Counted from the stretch's first letter, positions 28,280 to 36,901 are shown. The stretch is DNA of 64,000 nt from Verrucomicrobiota bacterium (GCA_014584295.1 JACTNC010000053.1:372001-436000), one strand, 5' to 3'. Translations and numbers: made by a program. The notes: a model not told the origin generated them from the sequence alone.

Positions 28280-28598
28280 GTCAAAAGGCCCGCGTGCTGG
28301 TTTTTGACCGGGACATCCTGGCAGCCTCGGCACATTGGGTGGCTGCGAATCGAAAGCTTGCATTGAAGATCCTGCAGCCTGTCGAAGCCGTTCATCGCGA
28401 TCCTTTCAGCGGTCTGGGCAAACCCGAGCCCTTGTGCCACGTCGGCCCAGGTGCCTGGTCGCGCCGTATTACCCAGGAGCATCGTCTGGTATATATCGTG
28501 AAAGAGGACCGCCTACTTTTAGCACAAGCCCGCTATCACTATGCGTGAATCACGAAATTGGGCTTTCAATCGAGGTCGGGAATGATTCTCGGTTCTCA
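28252..28598 (+). repeat. Direct repeat, copy 1: yoeB block plus noncoding tail
   Basis: This 347-bp stretch aligns without gaps to 43065-43411 (constant offset of 14,813 bases). It covers the antitoxin end, the whole yoeB gene and about 50 bases after the stop (CGAGGTCGGGAATGATTCTC in both). The conserved noncoding tail argues that the block was duplicated as a DNA unit rather than as two unrelated toxins. Confidence 0.85.
28276..28548 (+). CDS. Orphan YoeB-family mRNA interferase toxin
   Basis: A 90-residue Txe/YoeB toxin from ATG 28276; the reading frame further upstream is within cls and is out of frame. YoeB toxins cleave mRNA on the ribosome. The catalytic set known from E. coli YoeB (Glu46, Arg65, His83, Tyr84) is conserved here as Glu51 (GKPEPL), Arg70 (EHRLVY), His88 and Tyr89 (RYHYA). 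No antitoxin gene remains beside it. Several differences from copy 2 fall in the N-terminal half (Trp12 to Arg, Phe14 to Ile), which may reduce activity; alternatively the intact YefM at 42.8 kb neutralises it. Confidence 0.85.
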   Translation: MSQKARVLVFDRDILAASAHWVAANRKLALKILQPVEAVHRDPFSGLGKPEPLCHVGPGAWSRRITQEHRLVYIVKEDRLLLAQARYHYA

Positions 28599-28892
28599 AA
28601 CCCGCCTTTCTGCCCATGGGTTGATGAATTCAGCTCGGCACACAACCCCGCAAAGAACCAATCTGCGCAAATCCTGAAATCTGCGGATAAGCATGCTTCC
28701 GCGAGTCCGCGCTTTCTCCAAGCCCGGGCACGACGAAGCGTGCCCCTCCAGTTTTGCCGGGTTGTCAATTGTTGGTTCGGAAACAGTTTCATTCGGCTGT
28801 CTGGCAATCGATCTGATTTTCAATTCTGCCTATCCGCGAATTTCGCTGATGGACGCAGATTCCGGAACGAGACCGCCAATCTGATCGCCGGT
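28549..28892. other. Gene-free stretch with short repeats
   Basis: No convincing gene is seen. The first 50 bases belong to the duplicated toxin tail. Further right lie a pair of imperfect 31-bp inverted repeats and a REP-like palindrome, listed separately. Short frames here are low-complexity translations of these repeats. Confidence 0.7.
28660..28861. repeat. Imperfect 31-bp inverted repeats bracketing a REP-like palindrome
   Basis: The left arm (28660-28690) begins AATCTGCG and continues GAAATCTGCGGATA. The right arm (28831-28861), reverse-complemented, begins AATCTGCG and continues GAAATTCGCGGATA. Between them, about 28729-28751, lies a hairpin GGGCACG / CGTGCCC followed by CTCCA, very close to the REP unit at 54988-55138. 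The layout resembles a small non-autonomous element. Confidence 0.55.
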
Positions 28893-30215
28893 CTACAGGC
28901 CGCCCATGTCCATGAAATCTCCCGCCGGCAGGTCTGCGTGACCCGTGCCCACGATCATGCCTGCGGCGAGCGTGGCATTGCTGAATTCGTCAATGAGGAT
29001 GAAACTGCCGGTCGCCCGGTTTCGCCGATAGGTGTCGCACATCAAGACCTGGGACGTGCGGAGATGGATGCGGCCAATGTCATTCATGCCGATGCTCGTG
29101 TCGCCCGCGACACGATGCAGCGTATTGATGTCCACCTTGTATCTCACGGTTTTTACCACGCACTTCGCCTCGCGCGTCGTGTGACGGATCAGGTACTTTC
29201 CACCCGGTTGCAAGCGAGTCTCGGAAAACCAGCAGATCATCGCCTCGATGTCCTGCGACCCCTGCGGCGCATTGTTTGCCTTCACCAGCATGTCCCCGCG
29301 CGAGAGATCGATCTCGTCTTCGAGTGTCATCGCCACCGACATCGGAGCGAAGGCTTCCTCAACAATACCGCCCGGGCCGTGAATCGATGCGATCCGCGAG
29401 GTCCGCCCGCTCGGCAACGCGACCACCGAGTCCCCCGGCTTGAACACTCCTCCAGCAATTCTTCCCGCAAAACCGCGGTAGTCGTGATGCTCGTTCGAAT
29501 TGGGACGGATCACCGTTTGAACCGGAAACCGGGCGTCAACGTGATTGAGATCGCTGCCGATGTAGACGGTCTCCAGCGCATACAGCAGCGGACTGCCCTG
29601 ATACCAGGGCATGTTCGTCGAGCGCTCGACAACATTGTCGCCATGAAGCGCAGAAATTGGAATAAAGCAGATGTCGGGAATCTCCAGGCGTGAGGCGAAT
29701 TCCTTGTACTGGCTGACGATCTCGTTAAATCGCTCCTCGGACCAGCCGACCAGATCCATCTTGTTCACCGCAACAATCAGGTGCTGGATGCGGAGCAGCG
29801 CTGCCACGAAGGAATGGCGACAGGTCTGCTCGACAATGCCCTTGCGCGCATCCACGAGCACGATGGCAAGATTCGCCGTCGATGCGCCCGTGATCATGTT
29901 GCGCGTGTACTGGATGTGCCCGGGCGTGTCCGCGATGATGAACTTCCTGCGCGGCGTCGCAAAATAACGGTAGGCCACATCGATGGTGATCCCCTGCTCC
30001 CGCTCGGCCCGCAGGCCATCGGTGAGCAGCGAAAGATTCAGGTGGTCCTCGCCCCGCTGTTCGGTGGCGCGTTCGATGGCCTCAAGCTGATCGTCGAATA
30101 TCGCCTTCGAATCGTAGAGCAGACGCCCGATAAGCGTGGATTTCCCGTCGTCGACGCTTCCCGCCGTGGTAAAGCGGAGCAGGTCCATGGAAAGGTAGTG
30201 CGTGTCAGCAGACAT
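28893..30215 (-). CDS. cysN: Sulfate adenylyltransferase subunit 1 (GTPase)
   Basis: 440 residues of an EF-Tu-like GTPase that drives ATP sulfurylase CysD. G1 is AGSVDDGKSTLIGRLLYDSK, then GITIDVAYR, G3 DTPGHIQYTRNM and G4 NKMDL; two beta-barrel domains follow, ending QVLMCDTYRRNRATGSFILI. There is no fused APS kinase domain; CysC is a separate gene. It is 8 bases after cysD and last in the cysC-cysD-cysN operon. Confidence 0.95.
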   Translation of the reverse strand: MSADTHYLSMDLLRFTTAGSVDDGKSTLIGRLLYDSKAIFDDQLEAIERATEQRGEDHLNLSLLTDGLRAEREQGITIDVAYRYFATPRRKFIIADTPGHIQYTRNMITGASTANLAIVLVDARKGIVEQTCRHSFVAALLRIQHLIVAVNKMDLVGWSEERFNEIVSQYKEFASRLEIPDICFIPISALHGDNVVERSTNMPWYQGSPLLYALETVYIGSDLNHVDARFPVQTVIRPNSNEHHDYRGFAGRIAGGVFKPGDSVVALPSGRTSRIASIHGPGGIVEEAFAPMSVAMTLEDEIDLSRGDMLVKANNAPQGSQDIEAMICWFSETRLQPGGKYLIRHTTREAKCVVKTVRYKVDINTLHRVAGDTSIGMNDIGRIHLRTSQVLMCDTYRRNRATGSFILIDEFSNATLAAGMIVGTGHADLPAGDFMDMGGL

Positions 30216-30223
30216 GATGCAGG

Positions 30224-31129
30224 TCAGAAATATCCGGCCTTCTTGCGATCCTCCATGGCCGTTTCGGAGCGCTTGTCGTCCGCCCGGGCGCCGCGCTCAG
30301 TGACGCGCGCCGAGGCCACTTCCTGGATGATGTCCTCAAGCGTTGCGGCCGTGCTTTCCACGGCGCCCGTGCACGTAGCGTCGCCCACGGTTCGAAACCG
30401 GACCACCCGCTCAAGATAGTGTTCACCGTCCAGCAGCGTGATGAACGGAGATTCGGCGAGGAGGACACCCGCGCGCTTCACCGTGCGCCGCCGGTGGGAA
30501 AAATAGATGGAAGGGATGGCGAGGCGCTCACGCGCGATGTATTGCCAGACGTCCATCTCGGTCCAATTCGACAGCGGAAAGACCCGAAAATGCTCACCGG
30601 GATGCTTGCGCCCATTGAACAGGTTCCACAGTTCGGGACGCTGATTCTTCGGATCCCATTGGCCAAACTCATCCCGATGGGAAAAGAAGCGCTCCTTCGC
30701 CCGGGCCTTCTCCTCGTCGCGCCGCGCACCACCCAGGCAGGCGTCAAATTTGAACTCCTCGATCGTGTCCAGCAACGTGACGATCTGAAGCGCGTTTCGA
30801 GAGGGATTCGGCCCCTTTTCTTCCTTTGCACGCCCGGCTCTGATGGAATCAGCCACGTAACGGACGACCAGACGCGCACCCGTCTCCTTCACCAGCTTGT
30901 CCCTGAATTCCAGCGTCTCCGGGAAATTGTGCCCCGTGTCGACATGCACGAGAGGAAACGGAATCTTAGCGGGTGCGAACGCCTTCTGCGCGAGTCGGAC
31001 CATGACGATCGAGTCCTTGCCTCCCGAAAAGAGGAGCGCGGGGCGTTCAAACTGCGCCGCAACTTCGCGCATCACGAAAATCGCCTCGTGTTCGAGCTGC
31101 GCCAGGTGCGATAGGTGATAGGAACTCAT
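30224..31129 (-). CDS. cysD: Sulfate adenylyltransferase subunit 2
   Basis: 301 residues from ATG 31129 (MSSYHLSHLAQLEHEAIFVM). A PP-loop ATP pyrophosphatase that makes adenylyl sulfate: the PP motif is FSGGKDSIVMVRLAQKAF, and VDTGHNFPETLEFRD, GARRDEEKARAKER and FPLSNWTEMDVWQYI are CysD signatures. The C-terminus RKKAGYF is typical. It works as a complex with CysN, encoded immediately downstream. Confidence 0.95.
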   Translation of the reverse strand: MSSYHLSHLAQLEHEAIFVMREVAAQFERPALLFSGGKDSIVMVRLAQKAFAPAKIPFPLVHVDTGHNFPETLEFRDKLVKETGARLVVRYVADSIRAGRAKEEKGPNPSRNALQIVTLLDTIEEFKFDACLGGARRDEEKARAKERFFSHRDEFGQWDPKNQRPELWNLFNGRKHPGEHFRVFPLSNWTEMDVWQYIARERLAIPSIYFSHRRRTVKRAGVLLAESPFITLLDGEHYLERVVRFRTVGDATCTGAVESTAATLEDIIQEVASARVTERGARADDKRSETAMEDRKKAGYF

Positions 31130-31163
31130 GACTTGAAGGCAAAACCGGATCGTGGCGACTCGC

Positions 31164-31778
31164 TCACTCCGGCTGGATTCGCGGATAAACATGCGCGAGC
31201 AATCGCGACAGCGATGCTTCAGGCGTTTCCACTTCGGTATCGATCACAAAGACAGACTCCTCAGCCAGCGGCTCCTCGAATGCAGAATCGCGACCGGTAA
31301 ACTGCGCGACCTCACCCTTCGCCGCCCGGGCATACAATCCCTTCGGATCCCTTTTCGCGCACGTTTCGAAGGAGGCCTTCACATACACCGGCAGGAAATC
31401 CTGATTCCCAAGTATCTTTCGTGCCGTCTCACGCTGGCTGCGAAGGGGGGTGATGAAGGAACTAAGGGTGACAATTCCTGCCTGCACAAAGAGGCCAGCC
31501 ACCTCCGCGGCGCGGCGAAGCCCCTCCGATCGATCAGCATCGCTAAAACCCAATCCGCGATTCAAGCCGGTCCTCAGATTGTCGCCATCGAGCAGGTGGG
31601 TATGCACACCCCGCTCCGCCAACGCGCGCTCAAGCAGGTTTGCCAGCGTGGATTTTCCTGATCCGCTCAGTCCAAAGAACCATATGACCCGCGCCCGCTG
31701 TTTGAACTGCCGTTCCTTTTCAGCACGCGAAAGCACCCTATCAAAGATCGGATGCAGGTTTGTGCGGTTTTCGGTCAT
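31164..31778 (-). CDS. cysC: Adenylylsulfate kinase
   Basis: 204 residues. CysC phosphorylates APS to PAPS: Walker A is FGLSGSGKSTLANLLERAL, LLDGDNLRTGLNRGLGFSD binds APS, and the FVKASFETC-type segment appears as VYVKASFETCAKRDPKGLYA. It is the first gene of the operon (34 bases before cysD). Its presence without PAPS or sulfite reductase genes here leaves open whether PAPS feeds assimilation or sulfation of cell-surface sugars. Confidence 0.94.
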   Translation of the reverse strand: MTENRTNLHPIFDRVLSRAEKERQFKQRARVIWFFGLSGSGKSTLANLLERALAERGVHTHLLDGDNLRTGLNRGLGFSDADRSEGLRRAAEVAGLFVQAGIVTLSSFITPLRSQRETARKILGNQDFLPVYVKASFETCAKRDPKGLYARAAKGEVAQFTGRDSAFEEPLAEESVFVIDTEVETPEASLSRLLAHVYPRIQPE

Positions 31779-31816
31779 TTGTTTACTTAGTTGATGAACT
31801 TACAAATCATTAAACC

Positions 31817-32656
31817 TCACTCAACATCTTTTTCTGATCTTTCCCCCGACTCTTCTGTAAAATCCCTATAGCCAGCAGCATCCATATCCATTTTCAGGGA
31901 TAGAAGACGGGACTCAAGCACTTCCCGTTCGCTGGAATACCGGTCCTGATCAAAAGACACGCCTGAGACTTTGAGTTCCCTCAGCCTCTTTTCAAGCAGC
32001 GTCCGGGCCGCCAGGAGCTCACCTCCGTCACGGAACAATTCCGCTGCAATTCGCGATGCATAATCCGGAGCATCCCGGCAGTCTGCCGCACGTGCAAATG
32101 CCTCGGCCGCACCTCTGGAATCGTGTAAACAGCGCAACCTGACCTGAGCCAGTTCAATCAAGGGAAGGGCTTTGCCAGGAAATCGGAGGATGCCTGCCTC
32201 CAAGAAACGCACTGCCTCCCACCCCTGTTCCCGAGCAATCCTTTCCTTTTCCGCTTCAGGCACATGCCCAACCGATTCTGCTTCCTGTATCCGCCATGCC
32301 GCGAAGTCATAGGCAAGGATTCGCGCTCCATTCAGACAGAAATAGAGCGACCCGGGATTGAGCGCCGTTGCCAGCCGTAGCCCGCGAAGGGTCCCTACCG
32401 GATCACATTCCTCCCAGCAGTGGGACATCCCAATCCAGGCCACATCGCCAAGCGCAACGCGAAAATCCCCCAGCAGCCCAATCGCGGCCTGAGGTCCTGA
32501 CCCCGGAAACGACGGACCTCGCCGCTCGCCACGCAAAACGCGCGCGGAAGCTCCAACCCCAAAATCCGCCCGAACCCATTCCCCACCCCAACCCACGGCG
32601 ACAAGCACCGCTGCACCGAGAATCACCGTGGCGGTCCGATTCAGCCGAAGGTGCAT
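31817..32656 (-). CDS. Membrane-anchored protein of unknown function with helical repeats
   Basis: 279 residues from ATG 32656 (MHLRLNRTATVILG). One N-terminal membrane helix (about 8-26) is followed by a mostly alpha-helical, charged part whose pattern (ALPLIELAQVRLRCLHDSRG, AAEAFARAADCRDA, AARTLLEKRLREL) suggests TPR-like repeats. I do not recognise a family. It ends a four-gene set with acylphosphatase, an ABC ATPase and an ABC permease; only one base separates it from the permease stop, so it may be an accessory subunit of that transporter. Confidence 0.7.
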   Translation of the reverse strand: MHLRLNRTATVILGAAVLVAVGWGGEWVRADFGVGASARVLRGERRGPSFPGSGPQAAIGLLGDFRVALGDVAWIGMSHCWEECDPVGTLRGLRLATALNPGSLYFCLNGARILAYDFAAWRIQEAESVGHVPEAEKERIAREQGWEAVRFLEAGILRFPGKALPLIELAQVRLRCLHDSRGAAEAFARAADCRDAPDYASRIAAELFRDGGELLAARTLLEKRLRELKVSGVSFDQDRYSSEREVLESRLLSLKMDMDAAGYRDFTEESGERSEKDVE

Positions 32657-32657
32657 G

Positions 32658-33488
32658 CTACAATTCCCTTCGCCGAAGAATAAGACCACCCACAAGCAGC
32701 AGTCCCACAAGGTAAACAATCCCATACGCCGTCGCCACCGCAACCGCGGGCAGGGCGGCTGAAATTGCGCCAGACTCACCCCAGTCCAAATCAAGGAACC
32801 GGAAGTCTGGAACCATCCTGACCAGCGCCTTGATCGCCATCCGTAGAAGGGATGAACCAATCCTGGCCACAGCCTCATCCAACAAGGGCCTGACATGGCA
32901 AAGGACCAAGACAACCAGCCCGGTCAGTGTCGCCAGCACCCTGGTTCGAAGAAACGCCGCCACGCACTGTACCGCAGCACACAACAAACCGCATTTTATC
33001 CATTCCAAGATGCACCCTGCGAAAATTTCCAACCGCAAGTGGCGCATCCCCTCACCCCGAGCCGCCACTCCGGTCAAGTGAAGTTGGAGAACGAGCACAA
33101 CCGCCACCCAGCCAAAGAATCCACCCAACAACACGGTTGTCCCGAACCACTTGCCCAATACGTAGTCAAACCGCGTCACGGGCTTGGTAAAAAGCACCAG
33201 CGCAGCGCCGTCCTCAAATTCTCCCAGAAAAAAATGGATGGTCAGCACAATCGTACACAGCGCCCCCGCGAGAGACGCCCCTGCCAGCCCTACCCGGGTC
33301 ACAAACTCCAACTGCTCGTGTCCAAAATGAAGCGTGCGCAGGATGCCGGTTCCCCCGACAAAGAGCGCGTACGCAACACAGAACCCAACAACAACGTGCT
33401 GCCGCATCCCCTCGCGCACCACCTGCCGCGCGAGTGCAGGAATCGTGCGCATCCGGCCCCTTGATCCAGGACAGGCCATCGGTTTCAT
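32658..33488 (-). CDS. ABC-2 type transporter permease
   Basis: 276 residues with about six membrane helices. The segment HFFLGEFEDGAALVLFTKPVTRFDYVLGKWFG is strongly like the NosY/ABC-2 permeases, in which a cytosolic helix contacts the ATPase. It is 3 bases after the ATPase gene and is its partner. The substrate is unknown. An internal ATG 12 codons in (MRTIPALARQV) could be the real start. Confidence 0.8.
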   Translation of the reverse strand: MKPMACPGSRGRMRTIPALARQVVREGMRQHVVVGFCVAYALFVGGTGILRTLHFGHEQLEFVTRVGLAGASLAGALCTIVLTIHFFLGEFEDGAALVLFTKPVTRFDYVLGKWFGTTVLLGGFFGWVAVVLVLQLHLTGVAARGEGMRHLRLEIFAGCILEWIKCGLLCAAVQCVAAFLRTRVLATLTGLVVLVLCHVRPLLDEAVARIGSSLLRMAIKALVRMVPDFRFLDLDWGESGAISAALPAVAVATAYGIVYLVGLLLVGGLILRRREL

Positions 33489-33491
33489 CTC

Positions 33492-34364
33492 CTATGCGCC
33501 AGGTCGCTCCCCGTGCGCAGATCCCACCACCGAACGATAGACCGTCAGGAGTCCGGCGCCGCTCGCCCGTCGGCACCCCGTGTGCGCCAATCCCTCGTCA
33601 CATCCGGAAGGCCCTGCGATCAAACCCCTCGTGGAAGAGCACCAACCGTCTTCCGCGTAGGCGGCGCACCTCGCCTGCCCACGCCGCAATTCGCCAAGCG
33701 ATTCGAGATGACTCAATCGACCGCCAACCATGATGGCGATTCGATCGCAGGCATCCTCCATCTGCGAAATCAAGTGGGACGCCACAAGCACGGTCCGCCC
33801 GCGCACCCTCGCTTGATCCAACATCGTTGCCACAAAATCGATGCCTTCCGGATCCAGTCCATTGCCCGGTTCATCGAGAACCAAGAGCTGGGGATCGTGC
33901 AGGATCGCCTGGGCGAATCCCAACCGTTGGAGCATGCCCTTGGAATATCCCCCGATTCGCCGGTCAGCCGCATGGATCAATCCCGTTTCCGCCAGAACCT
34001 CCGCAATGCGCAAACGACTCGCCCGGTCATTCAAACCATACAGTCTCGCATAAAATTTCAGCAGCTCCTGCGCGGAGAGATGACGAGGAAAACTCGGTGA
34101 GTCCGGCAGAAAGCCCACTGCCCTCCGGCTCGCCATGGAATCCGCCGCGCCCCCGAACACGCGTACGGCACCCGTTGTCGGCCGCACGAGGCCGACTACG
34201 ATCTTCAGCAGCGTGCTTTTCCCCGAGCCATTCGGCCCCAATATTCCGAGGATTTCTCCTTCTTCGATTGTGAGCGTGACATCACTCAATGCTCGGAGCG
34301 CCCTCCTCCTGCCCAACACAGGATAGACCCGATCGACACAAATCAATTCAACCACCGGCCCCAT
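33492..34364 (-). CDS. ABC transporter ATP-binding protein, CcmA/NosF-like
   Basis: 290 residues. Walker A is GPNGSGKSTLLKIVVGL, the signature appears as GGYSKGMLQRLGFA (as in many exporters of this class), Walker B is LLVLDEPGNGLDP and the switch His is in LVASHLISQM. The N-terminal three quarters are normal. After about residue 220 the sequence becomes Cys/Gly/Arg rich (RCAAYAEDGWCSSTRGL) and unlike the usual C-terminal domain, so a diverged tail or late frameshift is possible. Confidence 0.85.
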   Translation of the reverse strand: MGPVVELICVDRVYPVLGRRRALRALSDVTLTIEEGEILGILGPNGSGKSTLLKIVVGLVRPTTGAVRVFGGAADSMASRRAVGFLPDSPSFPRHLSAQELLKFYARLYGLNDRASRLRIAEVLAETGLIHAADRRIGGYSKGMLQRLGFAQAILHDPQLLVLDEPGNGLDPEGIDFVATMLDQARVRGRTVLVASHLISQMEDACDRIAIMVGGRLSHLESLGELRRGQARCAAYAEDGWCSSTRGLIAGPSGCDEGLAHTGCRRASGAGLLTVYRSVVGSAHGERPGA

Positions 34365-34369
34365 ACTCC

Positions 34370-34645
34370 CTATCCGATCTCAAAATCCCTGTGCTCAGGC
34401 GCCCCAGCCAGCACCCGACGCTCCATTTTGCGAATATGGGAAAACATGCGCTCCTCCACTGAGGCGATAAACGCATCCACCTCACCTCGGGAACCTTCAG
34501 CAACCAAATGCACCCGACCATCCGCAAGATTTGTCACTCGTCCGGTGACCTCGTATTCCTTTGCCACTTGGCGCGTCGAATACCGAAAGCCAACCCCTTG
34601 AACCCGGCCGGAGAAAAAGACTTCTTCGCGATGGATCTGCTTCAT
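34370..34645 (-). CDS. acyP: Acylphosphatase
   Basis: 91 residues of the small acylphosphatase fold, which hydrolyses carboxyl-phosphate bonds. The active-site signature is [19 protein letters not shown], with catalytic Arg and, in [12 protein letters not shown], the catalytic Asn. The C-terminal HRDFEIG is the usual ending. It opens the operon with the ABC transporter; the physiological link is unclear. Confidence 0.9.
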   Translation of the reverse strand: MKQIHREEVFFSGRVQGVGFRYSTRQVAKEYEVTGRVTNLADGRVHLVAEGSRGEVDAFIASVEERMFSHIRKMERRVLAGAPEHRDFEIG

Positions 34646-34967
34646 GTTGCCGGCAAGCTGTAAGGATAATTAAAACAAATCAATAGCATTTGTTGCACAA
34701 ATCTATTTCATTCACGCATTCCCCTGCATCAGCAGAGCCCAGTCGCGCGGTCCTATCACCCCTCTTCCTCTCAGGAAAATAGGCGGTAGCGCAGACCGCG
34801 ATTCCTTGAAGAAGGCTCCCCATGGTCAGTCGGCCGTCAGCACGAAGCACGGCCATCCTGCTGGTGAGGCCATGCTCCCATGCTCAATTTTCGCATCCGG
34901 GTTTTCTCATTGCGTTTCAGCGGCCCGGACGCACGTTGCTCATCGCGACTCCTCGTCGTGCCTCGCA
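34646..34967. other. Divergent intergenic region
   Basis: 322 bases between acyP (-) and the acidic unknown gene (+). The acyP-proximal part (about 34660-34720) is AT-rich and probably carries the acyP promoter. Nothing else definite is seen; the open frame leading into the + gene has no protein-like character. Confidence 0.5.
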
Positions 34968-35666
34968 ATGAGCAAACCTGATTCTGACGGATCCTCTGAG
35001 AACGAATGGGACGACCGCGGTGAACTCGCATGGAACGAGTTCGATTGGGAAAACTACCTGCGTACCCAAGAGGGACTCGTAGCCAAGTACCTGAAATTCT
35101 ACGAAAAATCTGCTTCAAAGCAGGACCGTATCGATGTGGTGGCGCAACAGATGGGGTGGGATCAGGACTCGTGGAGCAGCGACGACGATGACGAGGCGCC
35201 TTCGGAAAACGACACTTCGGACGAAAGCGACGAGACGGACGATTCGGAGCCCTACACGGTCCAAAAGAACCCGATCTTTATCGCAACCAAAGCCATCTAC
35301 CTGAGCCTCAAGTGCGTCTGGGAGAAGCATGCGGCCGATCCGGCAAAGATCCGGCAACCGCTCGCATTGGCATTCCTTGCCTCGCTTCATCGTGGCGAGG
35401 AGCAATCCACACTGGCCATCCATGCGCTGGACTTTGGCGACTACGCCATGGCAATCAGTCTGTTCAAACGGGCGCTTCGCGAGATCAACAAGACCTTTTC
35501 GCTCGTGATCGACCCTCGCCTTGATGGCAATCGCACGCTGGTCGCTCTCAGGGAAGAGATCTATCCGAAGCTGTTTGACCTGCGGGAAATCTGGTTCCGG
35601 GTGATAAGCGAATGTCGCGAGGAGTTGGATCGTCCGTCGGACGACGACGACGAATCCGACGAATAG
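34968..35666 (+). CDS. Highly acidic cytosolic protein of unknown function
   Basis: 232 residues from ATG 34968 (MSKPDSDGSSENEWDDRG). Three very acidic low-complexity parts (about 4-30, 65-95 with SSDDDDEAPSEN, and the tail PSDDDDESDE) flank a helical core (IFIATKAIYLSLKCVWEKHA through LREIWFRVISECREEL). No signal or membrane segment is present. I do not recognise a family. The 3' end is unusually rich in GAC and GAA triplets. It stands alone between divergent acyP and convergent aldo/keto reductase. Confidence 0.7.
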   Translation: MSKPDSDGSSENEWDDRGELAWNEFDWENYLRTQEGLVAKYLKFYEKSASKQDRIDVVAQQMGWDQDSWSSDDDDEAPSENDTSDESDETDDSEPYTVQKNPIFIATKAIYLSLKCVWEKHAADPAKIRQPLALAFLASLHRGEEQSTLAIHALDFGDYAMAISLFKRALREINKTFSLVIDPRLDGNRTLVALREEIYPKLFDLREIWFRVISECREELDRPSDDDDESDE

Positions 35667-35741
35667 CCTGCAGCATTCTCTGCAGCGACGTCGACCGGCA
35701 GAGAAACTTGCCTCCCCGTGAGCGGACTTCAGCGCCTGTGC

Positions 35742-36749
35742 TCAGGTCTGACCGCTGGCGAGGATCTTTTCGATGCGCGCGAGTTCTTCCGCGGAGAACT
35801 TCAAATTGGAAAGCGCCCCAAGATTGTCGTCCAGTTGCGCAGTCTTGCTTGCCCCAATCAACACCGAGGTCACTGCCGGTTGTCGCAGCACCCACGCCAG
35901 CGCGAGCTGCGCAAGCGTCTGGCCGCGCTCGCGCGCAACGCCGTCGAGCGCACGAATCCTCGCCATGACCGCAGGCGTCAGGGCATCCGGCTGGAGGAAC
36001 TTGTAGTCGCTCCTGCCCGCCCTTGAATCGCTTGGTATTCCGTTTAGGTACCGGTTGGTCAGCAGCCCCTGCGCAAGCGGACTGAAAACAATGCAGCCGA
36101 CTCCCTCGCGTTGCAGCAGGTCAAACAGCCCGGCTTCCGGCCAGCGGGCAAACATGCTGTACTTGGGCTGGTGGATGAGGCACGGCGTTCCCATGGCTCG
36201 AAGCAGGGCAACCGCTTTTTCTGCCTCGGCCGGCTTGTAGTTCGAGAGCCCCACATACAGCGCCTTGCCGCTTTTCACCGCATGCGACAGGGCACCCATG
36301 CTCTCTTCCAGCGGCGTGTCGGGATCCGGCCGATGGTGATAGAAGATGTCCACATAATCCAGACGGAGGCGCCGAAGGCTCTGATCAAGCGACGACAAAA
36401 GATACTTTCTGGATCCCCATTCGCCATAGGGACCGGGCCACATGTAATACCCCGCCTTCGTCGAGATGATGAGTTCATCCCGGTGATTCGAAAAATCCTC
36501 GCGCAGCAGGCGCCCGCAATTCTCTTCGGCCGACCCGGGAGGCGGACCGTAGTTGTTCGCCAGATCGAAATGGGTGATTCCCAGATCGAATGCGTGGCGC
36601 AGAAGCGCCCTCTGGTTTTCAAGAGGATCAACCCCACCGAAGTTGTGCCACAATCCCAGCGACAAACGCGGTATCATCAGCCCGGTGCGGCCACTGCGCG
36701 CATAGGGAACACGGTCGTATCGGGAGGGATCAGGGTGATAGGATGTCAT
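35742..36749 (-). CDS. Aldo/keto reductase, L-glyceraldehyde 3-phosphate reductase type
   Basis: 335 residues from ATG 36749 (MTSYHPDPSRYDRVPY). The NADPH-dependent TIM barrel shows the catalytic tetrad: Asp and Tyr in FDLANNYGPPPGSAE, Lys in STKAGYYMWPGPYGE and His in DIFYHHRPDPDTPLEE. The length and the YGEWGSRKYL segment match the YghZ/Gpr subfamily, which reduces methylglyoxal-like aldehydes and L-glyceraldehyde 3-phosphate. It probably detoxifies aldehydes. Confidence 0.9.
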   Translation of the reverse strand: MTSYHPDPSRYDRVPYARSGRTGLMIPRLSLGLWHNFGGVDPLENQRALLRHAFDLGITHFDLANNYGPPPGSAEENCGRLLREDFSNHRDELIISTKAGYYMWPGPYGEWGSRKYLLSSLDQSLRRLRLDYVDIFYHHRPDPDTPLEESMGALSHAVKSGKALYVGLSNYKPAEAEKAVALLRAMGTPCLIHQPKYSMFARWPEAGLFDLLQREGVGCIVFSPLAQGLLTNRYLNGIPSDSRAGRSDYKFLQPDALTPAVMARIRALDGVARERGQTLAQLALAWVLRQPAVTSVLIGASKTAQLDDNLGALSNLKFSAEELARIEKILASGQT

Positions 36750-36901
36750 GCACAGGGTCTCTGCGCCAGAGTCCATGCCAGCGCGGAGAAGGGGATCATT
36801 GAGTCAATTCCCGGCCGTCTTGCCAGAAAACATTCTCGCGATCACGAAGCGGCGCTTGCGCTCCCCCGGGGACACAGCGTTCGTCCTTGCACACGCTCAG
36901 C

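Noticed and set aside
28660..28861. CRISPR-like array
   Set aside because: Only two arms, inverted not direct, with no regular spacers or cas genes; no CRISPR is seen anywhere in the window.
28335..29693. Long plus-strand frame of 452 codons overlapping cysN
   Set aside because: It is antisense to the clearly conserved cysN and lacks protein-like motifs; a shadow of a GC-rich gene.
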